Assembly (NCBI GenBank): GCA_023213235.1
Contig: CP096137.1
Location: 1,313,587 to 1,377,586, forward strand
Direction of reading: 5' to 3'
Length of the DNA: 64,000 nt
DNA from: Elusimicrobiota bacterium
Lineage (GTDB): Bacteria; Elusimicrobiota; Elusimicrobia; UBA1565; UBA9628
The notes under the pieces are model-generated. The model did not search any database. It saw only the letters and a program-made list of their open reading frames with translations, and was not told where the DNA came from. A program made the position numbers and the translations under genes. This document shows, one piece after another, positions 37,991 through 46,499 of this stretch. The first letter of the stretch is position 1; each line of letters starts with the position of its first letter.

Positions 37991-38697
37991 GGCGCACGGC
38001 CCTGCTCGGCATCCTGCTTTGCGCCGCCTCCCGGGCCTGGGGCCAATACCAGCCCGAGGTAGAGGTCACGCAGATCCTTCAGGAGAAGCGCCCGCACATG
38101 CTCGCCTCCAATGTGGCCGTCGCCGATTGCTACACGAATACTCTTTCGGGCTCGCAAAGAGAAGAGGTGGCGCTGGTCAAGGTGACCATCCGCGGGCCCT
38201 GGGAGAGGAGCGCCCAGCATCTGGCCTCGGAGAAGGCCGCGGAACTCGGGGCCAACTGCCTGCTCACCGTGGCCTCCTTCGGCAAGGACAACGAGCAGTA
38301 TCCCGTTCAGCGGTCCTATAAAGCGTTCCGGATCACGGTGCCCTACGGCCCGTGGCGCGTCCCGGCGTCGCCCTCAAGCCTCGTTTCCGCCCCTTCCGCG
38401 ACTGGCCCCCGCTCTGCCGGATTCGACTTCCCTCAGCCGATACTCAAGGTCCCCGTCATTGAGAAGAAACCCTCCCCGACTCACGGCGACCACCTCAGCC
38501 GCGCCATGGGCGATGCCGTCTATGTCCACGAAGTGGTATTGGACCCCTCTCGCGCCGACCCGGAGACGTGGGCGGACGTCGTTCAGGACGTGAAGGAATA
38601 TTTCGGCGAAGCTGAAGCGGAGAAGCTGGCCCGGCTCGTTGCGGCGGGAAGGACGGTCCGGATAGATCTGAGGACGGGTGCGGTGTCAGGGCTATGA
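37987..38697 (+). CDS. Exported protein of unknown function, second paralogue
   Basis: 236 residues, ATG overlapping the upstream stop. Signal peptide RRTALLGILLCAASRAWG. It shares HLASEKAAELGANCLLTVASFG and YKAFRITVPYG with the preceding protein (YLAREKAASLGANGLL, YRAFRFT). A Pro/Ser linker is followed by a helical end (VVQDVKEYFGEAEAEKLARLV). A coupled pair of related periplasmic proteins after the Dsb genes may be substrates of that system, but they carry few cysteines. Function unknown. Confidence 0.65.
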   Translation: MRRTALLGILLCAASRAWGQYQPEVEVTQILQEKRPHMLASNVAVADCYTNTLSGSQREEVALVKVTIRGPWERSAQHLASEKAAELGANCLLTVASFGKDNEQYPVQRSYKAFRITVPYGPWRVPASPSSLVSAPSATGPRSAGFDFPQPILKVPVIEKKPSPTHGDHLSRAMGDAVYVHEVVLDPSRADPETWADVVQDVKEYFGEAEAEKLARLVAAGRTVRIDLRTGAVSGL

Positions 38698-39160
38698 CGC
38701 ACTATCCGCGACGGGCCGCCGCGATGATCGGCGTTCTGTGCCTGACGCTGCCGGGATGCGGGCCGCTCATCAAAGGCCATGAGGCTCAGGTCGATCCTCA
38801 GACCCGTTGGCGCCAGTCAAAAGACGATTTCATCATTGCTTTTGACGTGATCCCCGGACGCCGGAGCAAGGTCAGGAAGCTTATTTTCAAGTCTCCATCC
38901 ATGACGAATCCAAGGAGCCGCCCCAACCGATCACCGATGCGACTATCATCGGGATCGCCGTTATGCCGAGCATGCCGGGATATATGCGTGAGCTGGAATT
39001 TAAGTCCGGCATGGGAGCGGCCGCGCCGGGTACCTACCGGGCGCGCTCGAACTTCGATACCAAAGGGGAATGGTCTGCGAAACTTGCGATCCGCCTATCC
39101 CCTGGACTGAAGATAGATGTCGAGTTCCCGTTTCGGGTCTCCGATTCCATTTCAAAATGA
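38694..39160 (+). CDS. YtkA-like lipoprotein (frame broken near 38890)
   Basis: N-terminal lipoprotein signal AAAMIGVLCLTLPGCGPL with a plausible lipobox. The frame shifts near TTTTCAAGTCTCC (38885-38895); the continuing frame reads VSIHDESKEPPQPITDATII, then AVMPSMPGYMRELEFKSGMG and ARSNFDTKGEWSAKL. The MPSMPGM-like core and the Gly-Thr-Tyr strand pattern are those of the YtkA/FixH-like fold, often found in copper- and cytochrome-related exported proteins. About 155 residues. Its last codons lie in the upstream flank that is repeated at 39476. Confidence 0.7.
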
Positions 39161-39200
39161 AAAACATTAGAGTCGAATTTGAGCCGGCGGGGCCCCGCTA

Positions 39201-39443
39201 ATGGCGTCGGAAGACATGGATCGAGGTCCATGGGCGACTATTGAAGTCGTTTATCCCGATGGGAGAGCCAAGGTTCTAACTTTGCATTTTCCTACTACTT
39301 ACGGCAAAATGGAGTGGCTGGGAATCAACATGTGTGAATGCGGCGGAAGCATCCGGTACAAGTGGGATGCCGCGCGCACCCGTCGAAAGGCCATCTGTCG
39401 AGCATGCGGCATCACTTACCAGGTACGGGAGGATCGACGATAA
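39201..39443 (+). CDS. Small zinc-ribbon-like protein, copy 1
   Basis: 80 residues, no signal peptide. An N-terminal strand region (TIEVVYPDGRAKVLTLHFP) precedes a four-cysteine ribbon: NMCECGGSIRYKW, then ICRACGITYQV. The CxC...CxxC arrangement suggests one bound zinc or other metal ion. Not a family I can name. The next gene encodes a close relative (39550-39789). It lies between metal-efflux and Dsb genes and the Cd/Zn ATPase. Confidence 0.6.
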   Translation: MASEDMDRGPWATIEVVYPDGRAKVLTLHFPTTYGKMEWLGINMCECGGSIRYKWDAARTRRKAICRACGITYQVREDRR

Positions 39444-39549
39444 CCGTGCAGTATGACGCGACGCAGTGCGCGACGGTTCCCGTTTCGGATCTCCGGTATT
39501 TCAAAATGAGAAACATTCAAAGCGGATTTGTGCAGGCGAGGCTTCGCTA

Positions 39550-39789
39550 ATGGCGTCGGAGGACATGGATCGCGGCGCATTGGCGACGATCGAAGTCGTC
39601 TATCCCGATGGGAGAACCAAGGTTCTATCTTTGAATTTTCCCAGTGTCTTCGAAAAAACTCAGTGGCTCGGAATCAATATGTGCGAGTGCGGCGGAAGCA
39701 TCCGGTACGAGTGGGATGACGCTCATACCCGTCGTCAGGCCGTTTGTCCTGCATGCGGCATCACCTTCCTGGTACGGAAAGGCCGGTAA
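39550..39789 (+). CDS. Small zinc-ribbon-like protein, copy 2
   Basis: 79 residues from ATG 39550, chosen because it matches the start of copy 1 (MASEDMDRG in both). It keeps the cysteines (NMCECGGSIRYEW, VCPACGITFLV), with mainly conservative changes elsewhere. An upstream open extension is the shared non-coding flank. Retention of all four cysteines in both copies argues that the fold is functional. Its stop overlaps the ATG of the next small gene. Confidence 0.6.
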   Translation: MASEDMDRGALATIEVVYPDGRTKVLSLNFPSVFEKTQWLGINMCECGGSIRYEWDDAHTRRQAVCPACGITFLVRKGR

Positions 39790-39902
39790 TGGATGAGATG
39801 GGCATGCGGGGCTATGTCGCGGTCGCCTGCACGCTCGGAGGCGTCGCCTTTATCGTCGTTGCCCTTTATACGTTGTGTAAGCATCGCAAAGATGAACATT
39901 AG
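39789..39902 (+). CDS. 37-residue single-span membrane protein
   Basis: ATG at 39789 overlaps the preceding stop (TAATG). It reads MDEMGMRGYVAVACTLGG, a hydrophobic helix (VAFIVVALYTL), and a basic end CKHRKDEH. One membrane span with a positively charged tail is typical of small membrane subunits. Function unknown. The coupling to the upstream gene supports expression. Confidence 0.45.
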   Translation: MDEMGMRGYVAVACTLGGVAFIVVALYTLCKHRKDEH

Positions 39903-39924
39903 AGAGCAGTTCGGAGCCATCTGA

Positions 39925-40413
39925 ATGCAGATCGTCGATAATACGCCTCAATCCTATGCGCCGCTGCTGAAGGTGACGCTGCGCGAGATGATTGACTGCG
40001 CTCCCGCCCACCGCCTCAAAGGCATTCGTCTCATGTTTTGGGAGGTCGGCGGCGACAGCCCGGACAACCCCCGATTGACCACGCGGTATTCGCATAAAAA
40101 CGGGCAAGCCGTAGTGCACGTCGAATTGGCTTCGATCCTCCGGCTGGCGGGCCTCGAATGGCGTCCGTGGGCATTGGGCCGCCGGGCAGCCAAGGCGTTA
40201 TCGTTTACCCTGGCGAACCATGCCCTCCATCATGCCGGAGCAAACCGGACTCACTTGGCGGGCGAGGCACGGCGCATCCAGGTTGAGCTCCTGAAAACTT
40301 GGTCGGAGCGGTTGATTGCCCGAATGGGACTTCCAAGCTTCGTTAAGCGCCTCATGTCTGCCTTTGTGGCGCGCCGCCTTGCCGCCATCGCCGGAAGCGG
40401 CCGATCAGCGTAA
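39925..40413 (+). CDS. Protein of unknown function
   Basis: 162 residues, not recognised. It has no signal peptide and no clear membrane segment. A mixed alpha/beta first half includes GIRLMFWEVGGDSPDNPRLT and QAVVHVELASILRLAG. The second half is basic and helical (RRAAKALSFTLANHALHHAG). It lies 22 bases before the start of the Cd/Zn-type ATPase and on the same strand, so it may be co-transcribed with it. Confidence 0.5.
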   Translation: MQIVDNTPQSYAPLLKVTLREMIDCAPAHRLKGIRLMFWEVGGDSPDNPRLTTRYSHKNGQAVVHVELASILRLAGLEWRPWALGRRAAKALSFTLANHALHHAGANRTHLAGEARRIQVELLKTWSERLIARMGLPSFVKRLMSAFVARRLAAIAGSGRSA

Positions 40414-40435
40414 GCGGATCTAGGAGAATAACAAG

Positions 40436-42608
40436 ATGAGCAGTTTCAAGATAAGAGGGATGGATTGCGCCGAAGAGGTCTCGGCCTTGAAGCGGGAACT
40501 TGGGCCTATGGTCGGCGGTGAGGACAAGCTCTCCTTTGACCTTCTCAACGGCAAGATGACGGTGCAATCGCCCACGGCGCCTTCTTCCGCCATCGTCGAG
40601 GCCGTCGCGCGGACGGGAATGAGCGCACGGCCCTGGGACGAATCGGACAAGTCAGATCAGTCCGGCTCTCAACTCGGTCCTCTGCGAACGATTCTTACGA
40701 CCGCGAGCGGCCTTTGTCTCGCGTCGGGCTATTTTGCCCACGCCTGGCTTGCCGGGAGCTTCTTGGCCGCGATGGGCTCGGAAGGACTCGGCCTGGCCCA
40801 TGCCGTGCCCCCGGGGGCGCGCGTCCTCTACGGCCTCGGGATACTGACGGGTTCCTGGCTCATACTGCCGAAAGCGCTTTTCGCGGCCAGACGCCTGCGG
40901 CCCGACATGAACCTGCTCATGATCGTCGCCGTCGCCGGAGCCGTCGGCATCGGAGAATGGTTCGAGGCCGCCACTGTCGCCTTCTTATTTTCCGTGGCGC
41001 TGCTCCTCGAATCCTGGAGCATCGGACGCGCGCGCCGGGCGATCGCAGCGCTCATGGAGCTGTCGCCGTCCGTCGCGCACCTGAAGCTCGAGGACGGCAC
41101 GCTGCGCGAAACGCCTGCCGGCGAGGTGCCGGTCGGCGCGGTGTTCGTGGTCAAGCCGGGAGACAAGATCGCCCTCGACGGCCTCGTCGTCGCGGGGGAG
41201 AGCGCGGTCAATCAGGCGCCCATCACCGGCGAAAGCATGCCCGTGGTGAAGGCGCCGGGCGGCGTCGTGTACGCCGGCACGATCAACGGCGACGGAGCTC
41301 TCGAAGTCCGGTCCACGAAGGCCGCGGGACAGACGACGTTGGCCCACATCATCCGGCTGGTGGGGAGGCCCAGAGCAAGCGTTCGCCCTCGGAGCAGTGG
41401 GTGGAGAAGTTCGCGAGGATCTATACCCCGGCCGTCATGGTCCTCTCCCTGGCCGTCCTGCTCATCCCGCCGCTGCTCTTCGGAAGCCCTTGGACGCCGT
41501 GGCTTTACCGCTCTTTGGTCCTGCTCGTCATCGGCTGTCCCTGCGCGCTCGTCATATCGACGCCGGTGACGGTCGTCGCCGCCCTCGCGGCCGCCGCCAA
41601 GAACGGCGTTCTGCTCAAAGGGGGACTTTCGTCGAGACGCCGGCGCGGCTGAAGGCCGTGGCGTTCGATAAGACCGGGACTTTGACGAAGGGCGAGCCCG
41701 CGGTCGTGTCGGTCACGGCGCTCGGCGGCCACACCGAGACCGAGCTGCTCGAGATCGTCGCCGCCATGGAGGCGCACAGCGGTCATCCGCTCGCGAAATC
41801 CATCATGGCTTACGCCCAGCAGAAGGGCGTCCGGCCGGCCGCGGCAAGCGGCTTCGAGATCATTCAAGGCAAAGGAGCGACGGCGACCGTGAACGGAGAG
41901 CGGTACTGGCTCGGCTCGCATCGCTACCTGGAGGAGCGCAGACAGGAGACGAAGGAAGTCCACGAGATGCTCGAGACCATGACGAACTCGGGACGCAGCG
42001 TCGTGATCGTCGGGGACGAAAAGCACGTCTGCGGACTCATCGCGCTCGCGGACACGGTCCGGCCCGAGGCCCGGAGGACTTTGGAGGCGCTGCGCGCGGA
42101 GGGCATCGAGCACCTCGTGATGCTCACCGGCGACAATAAGGGAACGGCGGACGCGATCGCCAAAGAGCTGGGTCTCGACGAGGTCTACGCCGAGCTGCTG
42201 CCGCAAGACAAGGTCTCCGCCATCGAGAAGCTGGTCTCACGCTACGGCGCGGTGGCGATGGTGGGCGACGGCGTCAACGACGCGCCCGCCCTCGCGGCCT
42301 CCACGATGGCGGTGGCGATGGGTGCTGCGGGAAGCGACGCGGCGATCGAGACAGCAGACGTGGCGTTGATGTCGGATGACCTTTTGAAGCTGCCCTGGCT
42401 CATGCGGCACTCCCGGCGCAGTCTGCGGATCATACGCCAGAACATCGGGCTGTCCCTATTAACCAAGGCCGCGTTCGTGCTGTTGACGTTTCTCGGCTAC
42501 GCTTCGCTGTGGAGCGCGATCGCGGCCGATATGGGGGTGTCGTTGATCGTGATCTTCAACGCCTTGCGGCTGCTCGCCGATTCGGGGGCAGGATCATCGA
42601 GCCGGTAA
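40436..42608 (+). CDS. cadA: Zn/Cd/Pb-type P1B-ATPase, CadA/ZntA family (frame broken at two places)
   Basis: TAGGAG lies upstream. The N-terminal HMA domain has FKIRGMDCAEEVSALKREL; the single cysteine followed by Ala-Glu-Glu is typical of CadA/ZntA. Then TGESMPVVKAPGG, ion motif IGCPCALVISTPVT, DKTGTLTKGEP, GHPLAKSIM, GDGVNDAPALA, and last helices MGVSLIVIFNALRLL. CPCALVISTP and the late helix pattern indicate a divalent-metal exporter. Frame changes near 41370 and 41630 (G-runs) split it; total ~724 residues, normal. Inner membrane; exports Zn, Cd or Pb from the cytoplasm. Confidence 0.92.
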
Positions 42609-42892
42609 TGACTCGGCGAAAGGGCGATAACAAGAGGAGGTCTCGACGTTCCAAGGTCTGGGTTACGTGGGTTTTCGGTACGGTCATTCTGACGATTGCC
42701 GTGGGCGGAAGCGCTTTTTCTTTCGCCAAGCGGCGAAATCAATTGAATGCTCTTCATCGGAGCACAAGCGCCGTTTCCACGGCCCCTTGCCGGCCGGCGG
42801 CAAGCGTGAAGATTGTCCATGCCGCTGACGGTTATGAGGAGTACAGAATGAATAAACTCGGATTCGTCCTTCTCGCGACGACAGGCGGATGA
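42608..42892 (+). CDS. Small basic single-span membrane protein
   Basis: ATG at 42608 overlaps the ATPase stop (TAATG). 94 residues: a strongly basic start (TRRKGDNKRRSRRSKV), one membrane helix (WVTWVFGTVILTIAVGGSAFSF), then a soluble end. The last codons coincide with a good new start (ATG at 42848, NKLGFVLLAT), so the tail may really be the beginning of another, broken gene. Function unknown. Confidence 0.45.
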   Translation: MTRRKGDNKRRSRRSKVWVTWVFGTVILTIAVGGSAFSFAKRRNQLNALHRSTSAVSTAPCRPAASVKIVHAADGYEEYRMNKLGFVLLATTGG

Positions 42893-43138
42893 TGTTTAGG
42901 GCTCGCGTTCTCATCGCGCTGTCTACTCAGGTACGGGCTGAAGCGTCTCTGGCACCGCGCCTTTCCGGACGCCGGGCTCCGCGAGCATGGCCCAGCGCGG
43001 ACGCTCGAAGAGAAAGCACAGGACGGTGCCCCTCGTCAGTCGGTCGAAGCCGAGCGACGCCAGGACGCTGAGCGCCGTGAGCGTGGCGGCGAGGCTCCCC
43101 GGCCCGCGAACCAGCCGAACTGGCCGACCGCGAGGACC
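42893..43138. other. Junction region with a possible decayed gene on the minus strand
   Basis: No convincing plus-strand gene. On the minus strand, frames between ~43140 and 42930 read GQFGWFAG and, after a frame change, LAATLTALSVLASLGFDRLT and CFLFERPRWAMLAEP. These look like a remnant membrane protein with no start and at least one break. It overlaps the start region of the VirB10-like ORF and may mark a recombination junction. Confidence 0.3.
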
Positions 43139-43741
43139 ATGGCGGTCATCGGTAAGAAAGAGGGCGCGGGGCCTCCGGCTAAGTTCTTGGGCGTCACGCA
43201 GAAGACGCCCTCGAAGACCAACTACTTCCTGCCGACCGGGTTCACCTTTCCTGTTCGTTTGGAGAACGCGATCTTCAGCTTCAACGTGGAGACCCCGGCA
43301 ATCGCCGTGGTGGAGCGCGACGTGGTTTACCTCAGGCGCGTGGTCATCCCGGCAGGGACGCGCGCCATCGGTTCGGTCGCCGTCCTCAAGAGCCACGACC
43401 GAGTGCTCGTCAACTTCCACACGCTCGTCTTCGAGACGGGCGACGAAGTGAAGTTGACGGGCATGGCGCTGGCCCTCGACGGCTCGGCGGGCCTAAAGGG
43501 GAAGGTCGAGACGCACAAGGACGCGGCGGTCGCCAACACGGTGCTGCGCTCCTTCGTCAACGGGACGCAGTCCGCCTTGGAGATGAGCGGCGTCAGCCCC
43601 ATCGCATCCTCGGCGACGCAGGGGATCACCCAGGAGGCGGTCAAGGAGCTGGACGTCCAGCGCCAGGAAGTGACGCAGAGCATCACAATCGAGGCGGAGA
43701 CGGGTCTGCGAATTTATATCCCGCAGAGACTCGAATATTGA
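43139..43741 (+). CDS. VirB10/TrbI-like conjugation protein, C-terminal domain only
   Basis: 200 residues matching the beta-barrel part of TrbI/VirB10: LENAIFSFNVETPAIAVVER, VIPAGTRAIGSVAVLKSHDR, VLVNFHTLVFETGDEVKLTG, GLKGKVETHKDAAVANTVLR. Full VirB10 proteins have a cytoplasmic start, one membrane helix and a proline-rich stretch; none of these is visible upstream. No other type IV secretion gene is in the window. It is therefore a remnant of a conjugation module or a domain reused alone. The start at 43139 is formal. It lies 14 bases from the excisionase-like gene. Confidence 0.65.
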   Translation: MAVIGKKEGAGPPAKFLGVTQKTPSKTNYFLPTGFTFPVRLENAIFSFNVETPAIAVVERDVVYLRRVVIPAGTRAIGSVAVLKSHDRVLVNFHTLVFETGDEVKLTGMALALDGSAGLKGKVETHKDAAVANTVLRSFVNGTQSALEMSGVSPIASSATQGITQEAVKELDVQRQEVTQSITIEAETGLRIYIPQRLEY

Positions 43742-43754
43742 TGGGGGTGTCGCG

Positions 43755-43958
43755 TTGAATCGAAAGCTAATGAAGATCGAGGACCTTTCAGTGTACTTGG
43801 ACACGCCGGTCGCCACGATCTATACGTGGACCCATCAGAAGAAAATCCCGCATGTGAAAATCGGCCGATCTCTCCGCTTCGATCTCGCGGAAATCGATCT
43901 GTGGGTCAATGAGCGGAAGGTCGCTCAGGCCGTGGTGCGCAGGCCGGCGTTCGCGTGA
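43755..43958 (+). CDS. Excisionase-like helix-turn-helix protein (MerR/AlpA-like HTH_17)
   Basis: 67 residues from a TTG; an ATG at 43770 is also possible. KIEDLSVYLDTPVATIYTWT, KKIPHVKIGRSLRFDLAEID and LWVNERK form the compact winged helix of excisionase-family DNA-binding proteins. It lies 40 bases upstream of the integrase on the same strand, the usual arrangement for recombination directionality factors. It likely controls excision of the island. Confidence 0.85.
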   Translation: MNRKLMKIEDLSVYLDTPVATIYTWTHQKKIPHVKIGRSLRFDLAEIDLWVNERKVAQAVVRRPAFA

Positions 43959-43997
43959 ATATCGGGAACGAATAGAGGGGTGAAATCGTATTAACTT

Positions 43998-44983
43998 ATG
44001 GGAATATTCAAGAAGGATGAAACCTGGTACATCGATTATTACGTCGATGGCCGGCGGAAGAGAGAAACGGTCGGCGCGTCCAAGAGCCTCGCCAAGGAGG
44101 TCTTGAGCAAGCGGCTGACGGAAATCGCCGACCGCAAATACTTTCCCGAGCGGCAAGCTCAGGCGCACCCGCTCAATTTCGATGAATTCATCGAGAAATA
44201 CTGGGAGCGTCATTGGAAGCGGCTGTCCGGCAAAGGGGGCGCGTTCATCAAGAAATCGCTCCTCGCCGCCTTCGGGGCCCGGACGCTCGACCGCATCACG
44301 CCCGGGCTCGTCCAGGACTACTACAACCACAAGCGCGAACAGACAAGCGCGGCGACGGCGAATCGCCACTTGGCGCGTCTGGCGCACATCTTCAACTCGG
44401 CCCGCAAATGGAAGGAGTATGTCGGCCCGAATCCTGCCGACGATGTCGAGAAAGAGCGCGAGGAGAACCACAAGACCCGATTTCTCTCAAAGGAAGAAAT
44501 CGCGAAACTGCTTCCGGTCTGTAGCGGACGGCTCTATCCCGTGATCGTCTGCGCCCTGCATACGGGCATGAGACGGGGCGAGATCCTCGGCCTTCGATGG
44601 GAAAACATCGACCTGAGCGTCGGCATCATCTACATCCTGAAATCGAAGTCGGGCAAGGCCCGGGAATTGCCCATAACTCCGCAGCTTGCCGAGGTACTCC
44701 GTTCGCTGGAGCCTCGCGCGGAGGGGGCGTATTTGAGATGCCCGTCGTCGCGGTGAGGCGCCACTTCGCGAAGGCTTTGCATAAGGCTGGAATCGCGAAT
44801 TTCCGCTTTCACGACCTTCGCCACACGTTCGCTTCGCATTTCGTCATGAGCACGGGCGATTTGCCGGCCCTCCAGCGCCTCCTCGGCCATTCGTCGTTGA
44901 AGATGACGCAGCGTTACGCGCATCTGTCCAAAGCCCATCTGGACCGGGAAATGAAGGCGTTCGCGGAGGCAATGAAGCCGTAG
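43998..44983 (+). CDS. int: Tyrosine recombinase / phage-type integrase (frame broken near 44745)
   Basis: N-terminal arm-binding region (KKDETWYIDYYVDGRRKRET), core-binding helices, and the catalytic domain: first Arg in LHTGMRRGEILGLRW, then after a one-base change near 44740-44750 the HxxR box FRFHDLRHTFASHF, the His/Trp position GHSSLKMTQ, and the nucleophile Tyr in QRYAHLSKAH. About 328 residues. It lies next to the tRNA-Ala fragment at 45261, as expected for an integrase that inserted this island at tRNA-Ala. Confidence 0.92.
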
Positions 44984-45260
44984 CCCGCGTCGACCTCGGG
45001 CGTGAGGCGGCGCCTTGGTTTTGCATGTCGGGGGAAGAAGCATTACACTCTGGTTGAACAGGAAGCCATGAGAGAAACGGGAGAACCGGGGTCAGGGTCG
45101 CGCTCGGCTACCCCCAAATAGCCGGAGTTGGTTCGAGTTCGCCCGAATTTGACTGAGTATGGACACTTTTTGGACACCTGGCGGGATTTTCATCGCGATT
45201 GGAACCCGGAAAAAGAGGATTCCTCCTCGTAAATATGAGGGAAAGCCCAACAAAGCCCGT

Positions 45261-45308
45261 TCTGCATGGCATGCAGGAGGTCAGCGGTTCGATCCCGCTA
45301 AGGTCCAA
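45261..45308 (+). other. Displaced 3' half of tRNA-Ala(GGC): island attachment site
   Basis: The sequence from TCTGC ATGGCAT GCAGG (anticodon arm, anticodon GGC) continues with AGGTC, the T arm AGCGG TTCGATC CCGCT and the acceptor strand AAGGTCC plus A. No D arm or 5' acceptor strand exists upstream. This is what remains when an element integrates into a tRNA gene and rebuilds the intact gene at its far end. The terminator just after it is the native tRNA terminator. Confidence 0.88.
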
Positions 45309-45322
45309 GATTTCCCGACACA

Positions 45323-45349
45323 GAACCCCCGAAAGGGGGTTCGTTTTTT
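45323..45349 (+). terminator. Rho-independent terminator behind the tRNA-Ala fragment
   Basis: Stem GAACCCCC / GGGGGTTC with loop GAAA, followed by a run of T (TCGTTTTTTA). It lies 15 bases after the tRNA 3' end and fits a tRNA transcript end. Confidence 0.92.
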
Positions 45350-45444
45350 ACCCTTCGCCGGGGCGTTAACTTTCCATTTAGGTTTTATTTGGTGGTGACT
45401 TCGGGCACTCCGGGGCTATAACCATGACGAGAGGTGGCAACGAC

Positions 45445-45909
45445 ATGGATGACATCCGGATCGTGCAGCTGACGAAGGAGATGGTGGCCGAGGAGCTCCG
45501 GCTCATGGGGGACCCCTGCGCGGCCGCCGCCGCCGTGGTCCGCAAGACGATCGACGCCGCCCACCAGGCGACCCCGCCCCAGGATTTCAAGCCGTACGTC
45601 GTCATCGAGGACACGGTCAAGGGCGCGATGACGGCGCTGCTGCTCGCCGACCACAGCGTCGTGCGCGGCTCGATCCTCGTGCTCGAGGCGGTCACCGACG
45701 TCGCCGCCAAGCGCGGCTTCGACCCGACGGAGAGCATGCAGGCCGCCCTCAAGGGCCTGGCCGACCTGCGCCGCTTCGTGGAGCCGGCGCGCCTCGACGA
45801 CATCCGCACCGAGATCTCGGCCCGCTACATGGGCGCGGACGAAGTCTTCGTCGAGTACCTGAAGGCCGTCCCGATGCCGGACAAGAGCGTCCCGAAAGTC
45901 TCGGCCTGA
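45445..45909 (+). CDS. Protein of unknown function, all-alpha
   Basis: 154 residues from ATG 45445, preferred over 45424 because GAGAGGTGG lies at the right distance before it. It starts MDDIRIVQLTKEMVAEELRL and is predicted mostly helical (DPCAAAAAVVRKTIDAAHQA, TVKGAMTALLLADHSVVRGS). No catalytic motif or export signal. It is the first chromosomal gene after the island. Function not recognised. Confidence 0.65.
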   Translation: MDDIRIVQLTKEMVAEELRLMGDPCAAAAAVVRKTIDAAHQATPPQDFKPYVVIEDTVKGAMTALLLADHSVVRGSILVLEAVTDVAAKRGFDPTESMQAALKGLADLRRFVEPARLDDIRTEISARYMGADEVFVEYLKAVPMPDKSVPKVSA

Positions 45910-45941
45910 CCGGGCGGCGCGGTATCTGGTAAGATGGGCGC

Positions 45942-46499
45942 GTGCTCGCCGCGCTCATCGCCATGGCCCTGCCTCCGACGACGAACCCGCTGGTCGACCT
46001 CCGGAAGCTGATCCCGGACGCGGTGCTCGACGTCCGCTACGCGACGGCCGACAACATCGCGGGAAAGCCCCTGTATCCGTTCCCGGCCGCCTATCTGCGC
46101 CGCTCCTCCGCGGAGAAGCTCGTGAAGGCCGCCGACGCCCTGCGCGCCCGGGGCCTGCGCCTGGTCGTCCACGACGCGTACCGCCCGCTCTCGGTCCAGA
46201 AGGCGCTCTGGGCGATCAAGCCGGACTCAAACTACGTGGCGAACCCGGCGAAGGGCTCGTCGCACAACCGCGGCGGCGCGGTCGACGTCGCGCTCGCCGA
46301 CGCGAACGGCAAGCCCCTTCCGTCGCCGTCCGCCTACGACGAGTTCGGCCCGCGCGCGCGCGTGCGCGTGAAGGCGCTCGACGAGGCGATGAGCGCGGCC
46401 GGCTTCGAGCCGCTCGCCTCCGAGTGGTGGCACTACCGCGACGCGGACGCCAAGGACTGGCCCGTGCTCGACGTCCCGTTCGAGGAGCTCGAGAAATGA
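45942..46499 (+). CDS. D-alanyl-D-alanine dipeptidase, VanX/DdpX family
   Basis: About 185 residues from a GTG. Motifs of the zinc peptidase family M15D: VLDVRYATADNIAGKPLYP, VVHDAYRPLSVQKALW, the zinc site SSHNRGGAVDVAL (SxHxxGxAxD) and the catalytic Glu-Trp-Trp-His (SEWWHYRD). It hydrolyses D-Ala-D-Ala in peptidoglycan recycling or, in resistant strains, glycopeptide resistance; no vanH/vanA genes are nearby. A hydrophobic start (LAALIAMALPP) may be an export signal. Coupled to the next gene by ATGA. Confidence 0.9.
   Translation: MLAALIAMALPPTTNPLVDLRKLIPDAVLDVRYATADNIAGKPLYPFPAAYLRRSSAEKLVKAADALRARGLRLVVHDAYRPLSVQKALWAIKPDSNYVANPAKGSSHNRGGAVDVALADANGKPLPSPSAYDEFGPRARVRVKALDEAMSAAGFEPLASEWWHYRDADAKDWPVLDVPFEELEK

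Larger units (their letters stand above)
39124..39789 (+). repeat. Tandem duplication of ~350 bp holding two zinc-ribbon genes
   Basis: The segment beginning GTTCCCGTTTCGG at 39124 recurs at 39476, followed in both by TTTCAAAATGA and, ~75 bases on, by ATGGCGTCGGA. Each unit contains a short flank derived from the end of the YtkA-like gene and one 80-residue gene. The units are diverged, so the duplication is not recent. Confidence 0.78.

Noticed and set aside
45261-45308. Complete tRNA-Ala gene
   Set aside because: Only the anticodon, T and acceptor 3' parts are present; no D arm or 5' acceptor strand precedes them.
45942-46499. Vancomycin resistance operon
   Set aside because: Only a VanX-type dipeptidase; no VanH or D-Ala-D-Lac ligase. 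Such dipeptidases also serve peptidoglycan recycling.
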